A DNA stretch of 64,000 nt, from positions 124,001 to 188,000 of the forward strand of contig NZ_JACORT010000012.1 in the NCBI RefSeq assembly GCF_014297465.1. Reading direction: 5' to 3'. The translations under genes were made by a program, and so were the position numbers. The notes beneath the pieces are model-generated. The model made no database searches. It saw only the letters and a list, made by a program, of their open reading frames with translations, and was not told the origin of the DNA. Source of the stretch: Ramlibacter cellulosilyticus. GTDB taxonomy: Bacteria; Pseudomonadota; Gammaproteobacteria; Burkholderiales; Burkholderiaceae_C. Each line of letters starts with the position of its first letter. Within the stretch, counting starts at the first letter, position 1. Of this stretch, positions 38,743 to 45,803 are shown piece by piece.

Positions 38743-39501
38743 TTACTTCGGCGCCAGGCGGATCGCGCCATCGAGGCGGATCACCTCGCCATTGAGCATG
38801 TCGTTCTCGAAGATGTGCTTCGCGAGCTTCGCGTAGTCGTCCGGCGTGCCGAGGCGCGAGGGGAAGGGGACGCTCGCGGCCAGCGCGTCCTGCACCTCCT
38901 TGGGCATGCCGAACAACATGGGCGTGCCGAAGATGCCGGGGGCGATGGTCATGTTGCGGATGCCGTTGCGCGCGAGGTCGCGCGCGATGGGCAGCGTCAT
39001 GCCGACCACGCCGCCCTTGGAGGCGCTGTACGCGGCCTGGCCGATCTGGCCGTCGTACGCGGCGACGGAGGCGGTGGAGATCATGCAGCCGCGCTCGCCG
39101 GTGGGCTCGGGCTCGTTCTTCGCCATCGCTTCGGCGGCGAGGCGGATCATGTTGAAGCTGCCCACCAGGTTGACCATGATGGTCTTGCTGAACACGCCGA
39201 GGTTGTGGGCGCCGTTCTTGCCGACGGTCTTCTCCGCGGGGGCGATGCCGGCGCAGTTGACGAGGCCCATCAGCTTGCCGAGGGACACCGCCCTGGCGAC
39301 GGCGGCCTGCGCATCGGCTTCCTGGCTCACGTCGCACCTGACGAAGACGCCGCCGATCTCCTTCGCGACCTGCTCGCCTTTTTCCACCTGCATGTCGGCG
39401 ACGACGACCTTGCCGCCGGCCGCCGCCAGCATGCGCGCGGTGCCTTCGCCGAGGCCGGAGGCCGCGCCGGTGACGAGGAAGACCTTGCCCTGAATGTCCA
39501 T
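38743..39501 (-). CDS. SDR-family 3-hydroxyacyl-CoA dehydrogenase-like protein
   Basis: A 252-residue classical short-chain dehydrogenase. The cofactor motif is [10 protein letters not shown] (11-20), the structural motif NCAG lies at 82-85, and the catalytic set is N111, S145, Y158 and K162 (YSASK). DM at 36-37 after the second strand suggests NAD preference. The overall pattern ([26 protein letters not shown]) resembles type II 3-hydroxyacyl-CoA dehydrogenase (HSD10-like) of fatty-acid and branched-chain degradation. The substrate is inferred from similarity. Confidence 0.9.
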   Translation of the reverse strand: MDIQGKVFLVTGAASGLGEGTARMLAAAGGKVVVADMQVEKGEQVAKEIGGVFVRCDVSQEADAQAAVARAVSLGKLMGLVNCAGIAPAEKTVGKNGAHNLGVFSKTIMVNLVGSFNMIRLAAEAMAKNEPEPTGERGCMISTASVAAYDGQIGQAAYSASKGGVVGMTLPIARDLARNGIRNMTIAPGIFGTPMLFGMPKEVQDALAASVPFPSRLGTPDDYAKLAKHIFENDMLNGEVIRLDGAIRLAPK

Positions 39502-39580
39502 CGTTGTGCTCCTTGGATGTTCGCGTGGATTATGGCGACGAAAGAATGGCTCTTCACCGATTCCGGGGGCGCGAGCAGAA

Positions 39581-39679
39581 GAACGCAGAGGTCGCAGGGG
39601 TCACGCAGAGGTCGCAGAGAACAGCCGGGCCGGAGGGTTTTCTCTGCGACCTCTGCGTATCTCTGCGACCTCTGCGTTC
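39581..39679. repeat. Long inverted repeat of AACGCAGAGGTCGCAGAG type
   Basis: A left arm (39581-39621) and right arm (39638-39679) of about 41 bases are near-perfect inverse copies around a 16-base loop. Each arm is itself a tandem duplication of ACGCAGAGGTCGCAG. A transcript could form one very stable hairpin. It lies between the SDR gene start and the terminator of the iron-binding protein gene. It looks like a mobile or REP-like intergenic repeat. Confidence 0.82.
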
Positions 39680-39706
39680 TGGATTGCTTGGTGTCCCCGG
39701 AGCACC

Positions 39707-39731
39707 AAAAAAAATGCCCGCCGAAGCGGGC
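39707..39731 (-). terminator. Rho-independent terminator of the iron-binding protein gene
   Basis: On the minus strand GCCCGC, loop TTCG, GCGGGC (39731-39716) is followed by A and eight T residues (39714-39707). The UUCG tetraloop makes it very stable. It lies 25 bases past the stop at 39757. Confidence 0.93.
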
Positions 39732-39756
39732 TTCCGTGGGTCCTCGCGGAGCCTGG

Positions 39757-40800
39757 TTACTTGAAACCGACGCGGTCCAGCATCTGCTGCACCTTCACCG
39801 TGTTCGCACCGACGGTGGCGATCGGGATCGTCTCCGCCTTGAACTCGCCGCCGCCGCTCATCGCGGTCAGGGCCGGGTTGCTCACTTTCACGCCCTTCGC
39901 GGTCGGCCACTCGTTGTTGCCGTTGGCGAAGTAGTTCTGCGCCTCGGGGCTCGCCAGGTATTCCAGGAACTTGACCGCGGCCGCGGTGTTCCTGCTGTTC
40001 TTCGCCACCGCACCGCCGGCGATGTTGACGTGCGTGCCCCAGGACTGCTGGTTGGGGAACACGATGCCGACGCGTTCCATCAGCTTGCGGTCTTCCGGGT
40101 TGGTGGAGCGCATCAGGCGCGCGATGTAGTAGCTGTTGCTCACCGCGACCTGGCATTCGCCCGAGCCGACGGCCTTGATCTGGTCGGTGTCGCCGCCGAC
40201 GGGATCGCGCGCCATGTTGGCGACGAGGCCCTTCAGCCAGGCTTCCGCCTTCTGCTCGCCCAGGTGCTCCGTCACGGCGCCGAACAGCGACAGGTTGTAC
40301 GGGTGCGAGCCGGAACGCAGGCACACCTTGCCCTTGTTCTTGGGATCGGCGAGTTCCTCGTAGGTGTCCACGTCCTCGCGCTTGACCTTGATCTTGTCGT
40401 ACACGACCACGCGGGCGCGCGTGGAGAAGCCGAACCAGGTCGTGCCGTCGGCGGTGGCCGGGGCGCGCAGCTGGACCGGGATCGCGTCTTCCAGCACCTT
40501 GGACTTCACCGGCTTGAACAGGCCGTCGACGTCCGCGCGGTAGAGGCGGGCGGCGTCCACCAGCAGGACCACGTCGGCGGGCGAAGCGGCACCTTCGGCC
40601 TTCAGGCGCGCCAGAATACCGGCGTCGTCGGCGTCCACGCGGTTGATGCGGATGCCGGTGGCCTTGGTGAAGTTGCTGTACAGGGCCTCGTCCGTCGAGT
40701 AGTGGCGGGCGGAATAGAGGTTGAGCACCTGCTCCTGCGCGGCGGCATTGCCGAGGGCGGCGGCGAGCAGTGTCGCGACGGCGGCGACCTTGGAGATCAT
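39757..40800 (-). CDS. Periplasmic iron(III)-binding protein of an ABC transporter (FbpA/FutA-like)
   Basis: A 347-residue extracellular solute-binding protein. The signal peptide is residues 1-21 (cleavage near NAAAQE). The mature start VLNLYSARHYSTDE matches FbpA/FutA ferric-binding proteins; SGECQVAVSNSYYIARLM contains the paired tyrosines that bind iron, and FPNQQSWGTHVNIAGGAVAK is also typical. No permease or ATPase gene is adjacent, so partners must lie elsewhere. A Fur-box-like sequence (40849-40867) lies about 50 bases upstream, supporting iron-dependent repression. A strong terminator follows. Confidence 0.93.
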   Translation of the reverse strand: MISKVAAVATLLAAALGNAAAQEQVLNLYSARHYSTDEALYSNFTKATGIRINRVDADDAGILARLKAEGAASPADVVLLVDAARLYRADVDGLFKPVKSKVLEDAIPVQLRAPATADGTTWFGFSTRARVVVYDKIKVKREDVDTYEELADPKNKGKVCLRSGSHPYNLSLFGAVTEHLGEQKAEAWLKGLVANMARDPVGGDTDQIKAVGSGECQVAVSNSYYIARLMRSTNPEDRKLMERVGIVFPNQQSWGTHVNIAGGAVAKNSRNTAAAVKFLEYLASPEAQNYFANGNNEWPTAKGVKVSNPALTAMSGGGEFKAETIPIATVGANTVKVQQMLDRVGFK

Positions 40801-40843
40801 CGGTTCAGTCCTTTGGTGAGCGCTCTGTTGGGAGCGGACGATC

Positions 40844-41785
40844 ATAAAACAAACGCGAATCATTCTCAGTAACTTTTGGCGCCGGCTGGCTGGCGGTGTC
40901 CTGACGGCTTGTGTCCTCGCGCTGGGCGGATGCGCCGGCACCCCGCCGGCCAAGCCGCCCGAAACGACGGCACCGCCCACGCCTGCCGTCGCCAAGGTGC
41001 CGCCGCGCGTGGGCCTGGCGCTCGGCGGCGGCGCGGCCCGGGGGTTCGCCCACGTCGGCGTGATCCAGGTGCTGGAGGAAGCGGGCATCAAGCCCGGCCT
41101 CGTGGTGGGCACCTCGGCCGGCAGCCTGGTGGCCGCGCTCTACGCGAGCGGGCGCAACGCCCAGCAGTTGCAGCAGGTGGCGATGGCCATGGACGAAGCG
41201 GCCTTCGCCGACTGGACCCTGCCTCTCTTCAACCGCGGCGTGCTGCGCGGCGAGGCGCTGGCGCGCTACGTCAACACGCAGGTGAACCACCGGCTGATCG
41301 AGAACATGGCGCTGCCGCTGGGGATCGTCGCCACGGACCTGCGCACGGGGCAGGGCGTCCTCTTCCAGCGCGGCGACACGGGCACGGCCGTGCGCGCGTC
41401 GAGCGCGGTGCCGGCGGTGTTCCTGCCCGTGCGCATCGGCGGCCAGGAGTTCGTCGATGGCGGCCTGGTCTCGCCGGTGCCGGTGCGCTACGCGCGGCAG
41501 ATGGGCGCCGAGGTGGTGATCGCGGTCGACATCTCCAGCGCCCCCGAAGGCAATCCGTCGGGCGACACGCTGCAGGTGCTGCTGCAGACGTTCGCCATCA
41601 TGGGCAAGAGCATCAACAGCTGGGAACTGAAGGACGCGGACCTCGTCGTCCGCCCCGCATTGACGGGCATGGGCAGCGGCGACTTCGCCGGCAAGCAGCG
41701 CGCGATCAACGCGGGCCGCGCGGCCATGCAGGCGTTGTTGCCGCAACTGCGCGCAGCGCTGGAAGCGAAGGCGCACGCCCCATGA
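40844..41785 (+). CDS. Patatin-like phospholipase lipoprotein (RssA-like), non-standard start
   Basis: A serine lipid hydrolase. The patatin core has the oxyanion loop LALGGGAARGFAHVG, the nucleophile motif GTSAGS and the Asp of the dyad in FVDGGLVSPVP. The first ATG/GTG/TTG in frame is GTG at 40997 (262 residues), but the frame is open back to 40820 and encodes a convincing lipoprotein signal: two arginines, a hydrophobic run and LGGC followed by a Pro/Thr linker. ATA at 40844 (or ATC 40841) has GGAG 6-9 bases upstream; ATT at 40862 is another option. So the gene uses a rare start codon, lost its ATG, or makes a shorter cytosolic form from 40997. Confidence 0.85.
   Translation: MKQTRIILSNFWRRLAGGVLTACVLALGGCAGTPPAKPPETTAPPTPAVAKVPPRVGLALGGGAARGFAHVGVIQVLEEAGIKPGLVVGTSAGSLVAALYASGRNAQQLQQVAMAMDEAAFADWTLPLFNRGVLRGEALARYVNTQVNHRLIENMALPLGIVATDLRTGQGVLFQRGDTGTAVRASSAVPAVFLPVRIGGQEFVDGGLVSPVPVRYARQMGAEVVIAVDISSAPEGNPSGDTLQVLLQTFAIMGKSINSWELKDADLVVRPALTGMGSGDFAGKQRAINAGRAAMQALLPQLRAALEAKAHAP
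40849..40867 (-). promoter_or_regulatory. Candidate Fur box
   Basis: The minus strand reads GAGAATGATTCGCGTTTGT, which matches the 19-base Fur consensus at about 12 positions and closely resembles betaproteobacterial Fur sites (GAATGATTCGCAT). It is 49 bases before the start of the iron-binding protein gene and inside the 5' end of the divergent patatin frame. Confidence 0.6.
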
Positions 41786-41814
41786 AAAAAGCTCCCGGTG
41801 TTGCCACCGGGAGC
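41785..41814 (-). terminator. Rho-independent terminator of the phasin gene
   Basis: On the minus strand GCTCCCGGTG, loop GCAA, CACCGGGAGC is followed by six T. It lies about 160 bases past the phasin stop (41973). Its T-run overlaps the last base of the convergent patatin stop codon. The plus strand lacks a T-run. Confidence 0.88.
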
Positions 41815-41972
41815 CTGAAGGGATCCCTGAACCTTGGAAGGTGTCGAAAGGACCCGAGGAGACAACCTGAAGATACTCTCGCGACCGGGTCGCGCGAATA
41901 CCGAATGAGTGGGAGTCTAGGACCGGAGTTCCCGCTCCACCGAAATGGAGTCAGGAACCGTCAATGCAAGAC

Positions 41973-42518
41973 TCAGGCGCGCTTGGCCTTGGGGGCCTTG
42001 GCGGCGTTGACCGCGGTCGCGGCCACGGCGTTGAAGTTGGCTTCGGCGACGTCGGTCGCCTGCTTCACGGCCTTCTGCACGGATTCCAGGGCGTTGTTGC
42101 CGGCGGCAACGGCGCTCTTGAAGACGGCGACGGCGGTCTCGGAACCGGCGGGCGCGTTCTTGGCGGCGTTGTCCACGACGGCCAGGAACTTCTTCTGGGC
42201 GTCGGCGAACTGGCCTTCGAACGTGCGGCCGAACTCGGCGCCGGCGGTGGAGCTGATGTCGTACAGGTGGCGGCTGTAGGCGGCGGTCTTCTCGGCCAGG
42301 GGCTGGAAGAGGGAGGCCTGCAGGGCCAGCAGTTCCTGCGCATCCTTGACGGACAGCATGGACTGGGTGGTCTCGGCGGCTTCGGCCAGGGCGGCCTTGG
42401 TGGCGGTGACGTTCAGCTCGACGAGCTTCTCGACGCCTTCGAAGGCCTTCGAGGTCAGGCCGAACAGGGTTTCGACATTGGCCTTCTGGGCGGCCAGCAG
42501 TTGCTCAGCGGTCAGCAT
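41973..42518 (-). CDS. Phasin family protein (polyhydroxyalkanoate granule coat)
   Basis: A 181-residue helical, alanine-rich protein that coats polyhydroxybutyrate granules. The N-terminus [20 protein letters not shown] and the segments [19 protein letters not shown] and [17 protein letters not shown] are typical of betaproteobacterial phasins (Phasin_2 domain, about 5-105). The C-terminal tail is Ala/Lys-rich ([10 protein letters not shown]). The upstream region has a likely promoter (42599-42626) flanked by two 17-bp palindromes, suggesting PhaR-type control. A terminator lies downstream. No PHA synthase gene is in the window. Confidence 0.94.
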   Translation of the reverse strand: MLTAEQLLAAQKANVETLFGLTSKAFEGVEKLVELNVTATKAALAEAAETTQSMLSVKDAQELLALQASLFQPLAEKTAAYSRHLYDISSTAGAEFGRTFEGQFADAQKKFLAVVDNAAKNAPAGSETAVAVFKSAVAAGNNALESVQKAVKQATDVAEANFNAVAATAVNAAKAPKAKRA

Positions 42519-42574
42519 GGGATTTCTCCGGTAGGTGAAAGGGGTTGCGGGAACTTCTTCATCTGCCCTGTCGC

Positions 42575-42591
42575 ATGTTGCAGTGCAGCAT
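42575..42591. promoter_or_regulatory. Palindromic operator-like site at the phasin start of transcription
   Basis: ATGTTGC-AGT-GCAGCAT: 7-base half-sites with one mismatch and a 3-base centre, located over the expected transcription start of the phasin gene. It has the same form as the site at 42634-42650. A PhaR repressor is the likely binder. Confidence 0.55.
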
Positions 42592-42598
42592 GGAAAGA

Positions 42599-42626
42599 AG
42601 TATAGGGCCGGCGCCGGTCATTGCAA
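42599..42626 (-). promoter_or_regulatory. Candidate phasin promoter
   Basis: On the minus strand -35 TTGCAA (42626-42621), 16-base spacer, -10 TATACT (42604-42599). Transcription would start near 42592, about 74 bases before the phasin ATG. Confidence 0.6.
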
Positions 42627-42633
42627 GCCCTTT

Positions 42634-42650
42634 TTGTTGCGTTGCAGCAA
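42634..42650. promoter_or_regulatory. Palindromic operator-like site upstream of the phasin -35
   Basis: TTGTTGC-GTT-GCAGCAA: 7-base half-sites with one mismatch around a 3-base centre, 7 bases upstream of the -35 element. It matches the site at 42575-42591 in half-site sequence and spacing. Confidence 0.55.
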
Positions 42651-42697
42651 AGTAGGCGTTCCTACCTAATGTCCGCCGGGCCGGGACAATGCGGCCG

Positions 42698-43627
42698 ATG
42701 CAGGTCTTTTATGCGACGCAGTTCGTCCTGCCCCTGCCGCCCGGCCACCGCTTCCCGATGGAGAAATACCGGTTGCTGCGGGACCGCCTCGCCGCGGAGG
42801 TCCACGACGTGCAGCTCATGCAGGCCGAGCCGGCCACGGACGGCGAACTCGCCCTGGTCCATACGCCGGGCTACATCCAGGCGATCAGCGACGGCTCCGT
42901 GGACCCCCGGATCCTGCGGGAGATCGGCTTCCCCTGGAGCCCTGCCATGGCGGACCGCGCCCGCCGCTCCGTGGGCGCGACCATCGCCGCCTGCCGGGCG
43001 GCCTTCCGCGATGGCGTGGCGGCCAACATCGCAGGCGGCACCCACCATGCCTACCCCGACAAGGGCGGCGGCTTCTGCGTGTTCAACGATGCCGCCGTCG
43101 CCTCGCGCCTGCTGCAGGCGGAACACGCCCGCCACCAGCGCCGGCCCCTTCGGGTCGCGATCGTCGACCTGGACGTGCACCAGGGAAACGGCACCGCGCG
43201 CATCTTCCGCGACGACCCCACGGTGTTCACGCTCTCGCTGCACGGGCAGAAGAACTTCCCTTTCCGCAAGGAAGCGAGCGACCTCGACGTGGACCTGCCC
43301 GATGGCACGGGCGACGACGCGTACCTGCAGGCGCTGGAGCGCGCCCTCGACGAACTGGCGCACCGCTTCGACCCCGGCCTGGTGATCTACCTCGCCGGCG
43401 CCGACCCGCACGAAGGCGACCGCCTCGGGCGGCTCAAGCTCACGTGGGACGGCCTGGAAGCGCGCGACCGGCGCGTCTTCGACTGGGCGTGGCAGCGCGG
43501 GCTGCCGCTCGCGTTCGCGATGGCCGGCGGCTACGGCCACCGCATGGAGGACACGGTGCAGGTGCAGGTCAACACCTTCGCGGTCGCGGCGGCGTATGCG
43601 CGCCGCTGGCACAATCGCCCGCGATGA
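42698..43627 (+). CDS. Histone deacetylase family (class IV-like) deacetylase
   Basis: A 309-residue zinc-dependent deacetylase of the arginase/HDAC fold. Active-site residues are visible: H116 and H117 (GGTHHAYPDKGGGFCVFND), zinc ligands D159 and H161 (VDLDVHQGNGT) and D236 (YLAGADPHEGD), and a tyrosine in AMAGGYGH (Y279). Bacterial members deacetylate acetylated lysines, polyamines or other small amides; the substrate is unknown. The ATG at 42698 gives the usual Met-Gln-Val-Phe-Tyr start; 42689 is also possible. The stop overlaps the start of the thioesterase gene (ATGA). Confidence 0.93.
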   Translation: MQVFYATQFVLPLPPGHRFPMEKYRLLRDRLAAEVHDVQLMQAEPATDGELALVHTPGYIQAISDGSVDPRILREIGFPWSPAMADRARRSVGATIAACRAAFRDGVAANIAGGTHHAYPDKGGGFCVFNDAAVASRLLQAEHARHQRRPLRVAIVDLDVHQGNGTARIFRDDPTVFTLSLHGQKNFPFRKEASDLDVDLPDGTGDDAYLQALERALDELAHRFDPGLVIYLAGADPHEGDRLGRLKLTWDGLEARDRRVFDWAWQRGLPLAFAMAGGYGHRMEDTVQVQVNTFAVAAAYARRWHNRPR

Positions 43628-44064
43628 GCGACGCCAACAAGCCGCAGCCCGAGGGGCGCGAGGGCTACCGGGCCTTCCGCACGATCAGCACCCGCTGGAT
43701 GGACAACGATGCCTACGGGCACGTGAACAACGTCGTCTACTACAGCTGGTTCGACACCGCCGTGAACGCGCACCTGATCGAGCAGGGCGTGCTGGACATC
43801 CACCGCGGCGACACGATCGGCCTCGTGATCGAGACGCAGTGCAACTATTTCGCGCCGGTGGCGTTCCCGCAGGGGGTGGAAGCCGGCCTGCGGGTCGCGA
43901 AGATCGGCACGTCCAGCGTGCGCTACGAGGTGGGGCTCTTCCTGCAGGACGAGCCCCTCACCGTGGCCAAGGGCCACTTCGTGCACGTCTACGTGGACCG
44001 TGCCACGCGCCGCCCGACGGCCTTGCCCGAGCGCCTGCGGCGCGTCCTGGAGGACTTGCAGTGA
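43624..44064 (+). CDS. Acyl-CoA thioesterase (hotdog fold, YbgC/FadM-like)
   Basis: A 146-residue thioesterase. RWMDNDAYGHVNNVVYYSWFD (residues 24-44) is the signature of 4-hydroxybenzoyl-CoA-type thioesterases, with a catalytic Asp near 29. The rest forms one hotdog domain, ending VYVDRATRRPTALPERLRR, the usual 3' pattern. It hydrolyses an acyl-CoA of unknown chain. It is translationally coupled at both ends: ATGA with the deacetylase and GTGA with the nitroreductase, making a three-gene operon. Confidence 0.92.
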   Translation: MSDANKPQPEGREGYRAFRTISTRWMDNDAYGHVNNVVYYSWFDTAVNAHLIEQGVLDIHRGDTIGLVIETQCNYFAPVAFPQGVEAGLRVAKIGTSSVRYEVGLFLQDEPLTVAKGHFVHVYVDRATRRPTALPERLRRVLEDLQ

Positions 44065-44789
44065 ACACGAGCCAGGTGGCCACCGTGGTGGCCGATGCCG
44101 CCAGCGTGGACGACGCGATCGCCAGCCGCTTCTCCTGCCGCGCGTTCCTGCGCGACAAGCCGGTGGCGCGCGAGACGATCGCGCAGATCCTGGACGTCGC
44201 GAGCCGCGCGCCCTCCGGGACCAACACGCAGCCCTGGAAGGCCTACGTCCTCCAGGGCGCGAGCCGCGACAGCCTGGCGGACAAGGTGTGCGCCGCGCAC
44301 GACGCGCTCTACGCGGACCCTTCGCTCGCGGAGCAGTACCGCGAGGAATACGACTACTACCCGACGAAGTGGGTGTCGCCGTACATCGACCGCCGCCGCG
44401 AGAACGGCTGGGGGCTGTACGGCCTGCTCGGCATCGCCAAGGGCGAGAAGGACAGGATGCATGCGCAGCACCAGCGCAACTTCCGCTTCTTCGATGCGCC
44501 GGTCGGGCTCATGTTCACCATGGACCGCATCCTCGGCCGCGGCTCGCTCATGGACTACGGCATGTTCCTGCAGAACGTGATGGTGGCCGCGCGCGCCCGG
44601 GGCCTCCACACCTGCCCGCAGGCGGCATGGAACGGCTTCGCGAAGATCATCCTGCCGCACATCGGTGCGACTGAAGGCGAGATGCTGGTCTGCGGGATGT
44701 CGCTCGGCTACGCCGACGTGGACGCGAAGGTGAACGGGTTCCACACGCCGCGCGAACCCGCGGCGAACTTCACGCACTGGCTGGAGTGA
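44061..44789 (+). CDS. Nitroreductase family protein
   Basis: A 242-residue FMN-dependent oxidoreductase. FMN-binding motifs are SRFSCRAFL (22-30), SRAPSGTNTQPWKAYVL (near 48-64) and the C-terminal GMSLGYAD. It would reduce nitroaromatics, quinones or similar compounds with NAD(P)H. It begins with GTG at 44061 overlapping the thioesterase stop by 4 bases. It is convergent with the hypothetical gene at 44803. Confidence 0.92.
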   Translation: MNTSQVATVVADAASVDDAIASRFSCRAFLRDKPVARETIAQILDVASRAPSGTNTQPWKAYVLQGASRDSLADKVCAAHDALYADPSLAEQYREEYDYYPTKWVSPYIDRRRENGWGLYGLLGIAKGEKDRMHAQHQRNFRFFDAPVGLMFTMDRILGRGSLMDYGMFLQNVMVAARARGLHTCPQAAWNGFAKIILPHIGATEGEMLVCGMSLGYADVDAKVNGFHTPREPAANFTHWLE

Positions 44790-44802
44790 ACCCGGGCGGG
44801 GT

Positions 44803-45378
44803 TCACGGCAACGCGAACCGCGCCCGCACGTCTTCCATGCAATTCAGCCGGCCTTCCGGCGGCAGCGCCTCGCAGCGCTGGCGCGCGGCGGCGAGCTGCT
44901 GCTGCGTCACGCGCTCCGCTTCCGCCGTGCGCGCCCGCACGGCGCCTTCCGAGCGCAGCGTGACCTCCGCCACCTGCCGCTGCAGCTTCGCCTCGGACTT
45001 CGCATCGGTCCTGGCGCGGCGCGCGTCATTGCGGCACACCACGCGCGACTGGCCGTCGAAGTCCTTGCAGCCGATCAGCGCGAGCGAGTAGCGCGCCTCC
45101 GCCCTGGCGAGGCGCAGCTTCTCGTCGTTGTCCGGCGTCGGTTCGGAGCGGAACTGCAGTTCCGCAACCTGCACGTCGCGCTCGCCGCGCGCTCGCTCGT
45201 TGCACAGCTCGCGGGAATGGCCTTCTACGCGCTTGCATCGCGCCTGCGACTGGTCGTACTGCTCCTCGATGCGCACGAGGTTCGCCTGCATCTCGTCCTT
45301 CGAGAGCAGGGGCGCGGTCGTCTGGGCGGCGGCCCCGAACGCCAGGGCGGCGGCGAGGAGGGCGAGGGGGTGCTTCAT
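44803..45378 (-). CDS. Exported hypothetical protein
   Basis: A 191-residue protein with a signal peptide (residues 1-18, cleavage near GAAAQ). The mature part is highly charged and helical with cysteine pairs spaced in a repeated way (ARCKRVEGHSRELCNERARG; IGCKDFDGQSRVVCRNDARR), which suggests an internal duplication of about 55 residues. The function is unknown. Its ATG overlaps the CsbD-like gene stop (ATGA), so the two are co-expressed, perhaps under stress. Confidence 0.8.
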   Translation of the reverse strand: MKHPLALLAAALAFGAAAQTTAPLLSKDEMQANLVRIEEQYDQSQARCKRVEGHSRELCNERARGERDVQVAELQFRSEPTPDNDEKLRLARAEARYSLALIGCKDFDGQSRVVCRNDARRARTDAKSEAKLQRQVAEVTLRSEGAVRARTAEAERVTQQQLAAARQRCEALPPEGRLNCMEDVRARFALP

Positions 45379-45623
45379 GTGCGGTTCTCCTGGCGGTCGC
45401 GGTGCGCGTCCTCGAGGCGGTGGTCGGGATGCTTCTGCTCGAAGTCGCGCACCTGCCGGTCGGCTTCGTCGCGCGCAACGCCATGCCGCTGCTGGATGCG
45501 GCCGAGCAATTGCTCGCGGCGGCCGGCAATCACGTCGAGGTCGTCGTCCGTGAGCTTGCCCCACTGTTCCTTCACCTTGCCCTTGATCTGGCGCCAGCGG
45601 CCCTGGATCCGGTCCTGGTTCAT
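45375..45623 (-). CDS. CsbD-like stress protein
   Basis: An 82-residue hydrophilic protein of the CsbD/YjbJ family. MNQDRIQGRWRQIKGKVKEQ and WGKLTDDDLDVIAGRREQL are the family signature. Related proteins accumulate under general stress and in stationary phase; their molecular role is not known. It is the first gene of a two-gene unit with the exported protein at 44803-45378. Confidence 0.93.
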   Translation of the reverse strand: MNQDRIQGRWRQIKGKVKEQWGKLTDDDLDVIAGRREQLLGRIQQRHGVARDEADRQVRDFEQKHPDHRLEDAHRDRQENRT

Positions 45624-45803
45624 CGCTCTTCTCCCTGTAGCCCGCGCGGGGCTCCTGCGGCGGGATGGTGGCGCGGCCGTGTGGCTCGGCCGGTAGGAAG
45701 CGCTCCGCTCGCGCGGTAGGCTGCGGCCTACCTCCGCCATTGGTTATGCTCGGCGGCGCCGAAAGAAAAAGCAGGCCGGTCCGCCGGCCCACGAGGAGAC
45801 CCG

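Noticed and set aside
36928..40872. 1314-codon plus-strand open frame
   Set aside because: It runs antisense to ggt, the SDR gene and the iron-binding protein, all with strong family motifs on the minus strand.
41791..41814. Terminator for the patatin gene on the plus strand
   Set aside because: The hairpin has no T-run on the plus strand; the T-run is on the minus side, so it serves the phasin gene.
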